NCBI RefSeq assembly: GCF_023823685.1 | Contig: NZ_JAMXBF010000014.1 | Span: 170,510-234,509, forward strand | Direction of reading: 5' to 3' | Source: Pseudomonas subflava | Lineage (GTDB): Bacteria; Pseudomonadota; Gammaproteobacteria; Pseudomonadales; Pseudomonadaceae | Length of the DNA stretch: 64,000 bases | In this document: in pieces, positions 61,878-64,000 of the stretch | Position numbering within the stretch: position 1 is the first letter of the stretch | Layout: every line of letters starts with the position of its first letter | Translations under genes and position numbers: made by a program | Notes under the pieces: model-generated | The model's input: the letters and a program-made list of their open reading frames with translations, nothing else | Databases searched by the model: none | Told to the model about the DNA's origin: nothing

Positions 61878-64000
61878 ATGAACGCGCAAGTCCCGTCGAA
61901 CCCTGCCCTGGAGTGGGCGCCGCTGTCCTTCGCCCAGCAGCGGCTGTGGTTCTTCAGCCGCCTGGAAAGCGGCAGCACCGCCTACAACATCGGCGGCGTG
62001 CTGCGTTTCGACGGCCAGCTGGACATGGACAGCCTGCGCCATGGCCTGGACCAGGTGTATTCGCGCCACGCCGCGCTGCGCACCGTGTTCCGCGAGCACG
62101 ACGGCCTGGCCCAGCAGGCAGTGCTGCCGACCGGCTGCATGCCGCTGGAAATCATCGAGCTGGAGGGTGGCGCCGAGCAGGTCGAATCCCTGACTCGCGA
62201 TTTCATCGAGGCCGGCTACGACCTGACCCGCGGCCCGCTGGTGCGCTGCGCCCTGTATCGCCTGGGCGAGAACAGCCATGCCCTGGCCGTGGGCATGCAC
62301 CACATCATCTCCGACGCCTGGTCGGTACGCGTGCTGGTGGAGGAGATGGCCGAGTTCTATCGCGCCCGCCTGCAGAATCGCCAGCCGTTCATGACCCCGC
62401 AACCCGTGCAGTACAGCGAGTACGCCGTGGGCCAGCGCGAGTGGCTGGGCAGCGAGGCCGGCGCCCGGCAGATGGCCTTCTGGCGCGAGCGCCTCGGTGG
62501 CGAGCAGCCGCCGCTGAGCTTGACGCCGGACTACCCGCACAATGCCCAGGCCGCGCGCCGCGCCGCCTACCGCACTTTGCAGGTGGAGCCTGCGCTAGTG
62601 GCGCGCCTTAGCGACCTGGCCAAGGCCAACGGCGCCACCCTGTTCACCGTACTGCTGGCGGCGCTGCAGCTGCAGCTGGCGCGCCTCTCCGGCCAGCGCG
62701 AAGTGCGCATCGGCGTGCCGGTCGCCGGCCGTGCCAAGGGCTTCGAACGCCTGGTTGGTTTCTTCGTCAACACCGTGGTGCTCAAGGCCGAGCCGCGCCC
62801 CGAGCTGTCGGTGGCTGAGTGGCTGGAGCAGGCCCGTACCGGCCTCAAACAGGCCCAGGCCAACCAGGAAATGCCTTTCGAGCGCCTGGTGGAAGAACTG
62901 GCACCGAGCCGCAGCCTGGGCCAGCAGCCGCTGTTCCAGGTGGCCTTCAACTACCGTCGCCAGCACCCGCTGGCGGCCAACTGGCTGCCGGGCATCGAGA
63001 CCCAGCTGGCAGAGCTGCCATCCAGCCAGATTCCCTTCGACCTGGCCCTGGACGCCGTGCGCGACCGTGGCGACGAGCTGCTGATCAACTTCGCCTATGC
63101 GGCCGATCTGTTCGCCGAGAGCAGCATCGAGCGCCTGATCGCCGGCTTCCTCGAAGTGCTCGACGGTTTCGCCAGCCAGCCCCAGGCGGCGCTGGGTGAA
63201 GTGGCGCTGGTGACTGCACCTGAACTGGCGCAGCTGAGCGAGTGGAATACGCCGCGACAGGACTTCGATGCCGCGCGCCTGTTGCCCGAGCTGATTGCCG
63301 AGCAGGCGCGTCTGCGTCCGGATGCCATCGCTTTGGTGCATGGCGGCGAGCGCATTGCCTTCGCCGAACTGGATGTGCGCTCCAATCGCCTGGCCAATCT
63401 GCTGGTGGCGCACGGCGTGCAGCCGGAGTCGCGTGTCGGCGTTTCGCTGGAGCGTGGCAATGCTATGATCGTGGCCATGTTGGCGGTGCTGAAGTCCGGC
63501 GGCGCCTTTGTGCCGCTCGACCCGGACTACCCGCGTGAACGCCTCAGCTATATGGTCGAGGATTCGGGGCTGAAGTGGCTGATCACGTCGTCCGACCTGG
63601 CGGAACGCCTGCCGCTGGGCGAGGGCGTAGAGCCGCTGTATCTGGATCGGCTCGATCTGTCTGTCTTCGAAGCTTCGACGCATGCCGTGCAGCTGCATCC
63701 GCTCAATCTGGCCTACCTGATCTACACCTCCGGCTCCACCGGCCAGCCCAAGGGCGTGGCGGTGAACCACCTCGGCCTGACCATGCATGTCCAGACCATT
63801 GGCCAGCGCTATGGCATGACCCCGGATGATGTAGAGCTGCACTTCGCCTCGATCAGCTTCGACGGTGCCCTGGAGCGCTGGACCGTGCCGCTGGCCTTTG
63901 GCAGCCGCCTGGTGATCCGCGACCAGGAACTGTGGAGCGCCGAGAAAACCTGTCAGGTCATCGCTGACGAAGGCGTGACCATCTCCTGCCTGCCGCCGAG
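61878..64000 (+). CDS. Non-ribosomal peptide synthetase (N-terminal part, runs off window)
   Basis: The visible 707 residues start MNAQVPSNPALEWAPLSFAQ and contain a condensation domain (about 12-440). The core motif reads HHIISDAW at 141-148, with Ala in place of the usual Gly of HHxxxDG. An adenylation domain then begins (LIAEQARLRPDAIALVHGG near 475; phosphate loop LIYTSGSTGQPKG near 615-627). The window ends before the specificity-coding A4-A5 region, so the amino acid cannot be predicted. Starting with a condensation domain means it either takes an acyl or peptidyl donor from another protein or is not the first synthetase. A GAGG ribosome site precedes ATG 61878. With the PvdS-like sigma and Fur box upstream, a siderophore product is inferred. 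Confidence 0.95.
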   Translation, partial: MNAQVPSNPALEWAPLSFAQQRLWFFSRLESGSTAYNIGGVLRFDGQLDMDSLRHGLDQVYSRHAALRTVFREHDGLAQQAVLPTGCMPLEIIELEGGAEQVESLTRDFIEAGYDLTRGPLVRCALYRLGENSHALAVGMHHIISDAWSVRVLVEEMAEFYRARLQNRQPFMTPQPVQYSEYAVGQREWLGSEAGARQMAFWRERLGGEQPPLSLTPDYPHNAQAARRAAYRTLQVEPALVARLSDLAKANGATLFTVLLAALQLQLARLSGQREVRIGVPVAGRAKGFERLVGFFVNTVVLKAEPRPELSVAEWLEQARTGLKQAQANQEMPFERLVEELAPSRSLGQQPLFQVAFNYRRQHPLAANWLPGIETQLAELPSSQIPFDLALDAVRDRGDELLINFAYAADLFAESSIERLIAGFLEVLDGFASQPQAALGEVALVTAPELAQLSEWNTPRQDFDAARLLPELIAEQARLRPDAIALVHGGERIAFAELDVRSNRLANLLVAHGVQPESRVGVSLERGNAMIVAMLAVLKSGGAFVPLDPDYPRERLSYMVEDSGLKWLITSSDLAERLPLGEGVEPLYLDRLDLSVFEASTHAVQLHPLNLAYLIYTSGSTGQPKGVAVNHLGLTMHVQTIGQRYGMTPDDVELHFASISFDGALERWTVPLAFGSRLVIRDQELWSAEKTCQVIADEGVTISCLPP

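Overview
The window is a high-GC, gene-dense bacterial chromosome segment that reads as a Pseudomonas sensu lato. The evidence is the set of recognisable Pseudomonas systems: hbcR/bdhA/aacS, liuRABCDE, muxABC-opmB, mexS-mexT-mexEF-oprN, a pvdS-like sigma factor, and GTAGGGTGCGCC-type REP palindromes. From memory of PAO1, much of the order matches the PA1997-PA2016 block followed by PA2554 down to about PA2426. A secreted PET-hydrolase-type polyesterase hints at the mendocina/oleovorans/pseudoalcaligenes (Ectopseudomonas) side of the genus. Species is inference only. I saw no rRNA, tRNA, CRISPR array, insertion sequence or phage gene.

Layout. 1-4.6 kb: the start of a parvulin (ppiC, cut by the window edge), an orphan PilT/PilU-type ATPase, a secreted IsPETase-like polyesterase divergent from an AraC regulator with a tandem-repeat candidate operator between them, and a second alpha/beta hydrolase. 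4.7-11.9 kb: a ketone-body operon (aacS, atoE-type transporter, bdhA, gntP-type permease) behind a near-consensus sigma54 promoter and three palindromic candidate sites for the adjacent activator HbcR. 11.9-19 kb: the leucine/isovalerate operon liuRABCDE with a perfect LiuR palindrome. LiuE makes acetoacetate, which AacS in the neighbouring operon can activate. 19-24.7 kb: SDR, thiolase and two acyl-CoA dehydrogenases with a LysR regulator. 24.7-30.1 kb: a REP-like repeat block, a small unknown protein coupled to a TerC membrane protein, a PstS-OmpA chimera, exonuclease III, a GNAT acetyltransferase and Tpx. 30.2-39.1 kb: the muxABC-opmB RND efflux operon. 39.2-40.4 kb: an NTF2-like exported protein and a GST-like protein.

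40.6-50.1 kb holds the most unusual locus: a Wsp-like chemosensory operon (CheW, CheR-TPR, CheW, CheA-REC, CheB) with no chemoreceptor gene. It ends in a 1192-residue REC-GAF-PAS-LOV-GGDEF-EAL-REC protein. The LOV domain keeps the flavin-adduct cysteine but has Leu at the usual signalling Gln. Both GGDEF and EAL keep their catalytic motifs, and the terminal receiver is degenerate. This looks like a blue-light and phosphorelay input onto cyclic-di-GMP.

50.2-58.3 kb: mexEF-oprN with its activator mexT and the oxidoreductase mexS, with candidate MexT boxes before mexE and mexS. 58.3-64 kb: the start of an iron-regulated non-ribosomal peptide cluster, probably a siderophore: Fur box, PvdS-like ECF sigma, PvdE-like peptide exporter, MbtH protein, type II thioesterase, and the first C-A part of an NRPS that runs off the right edge.
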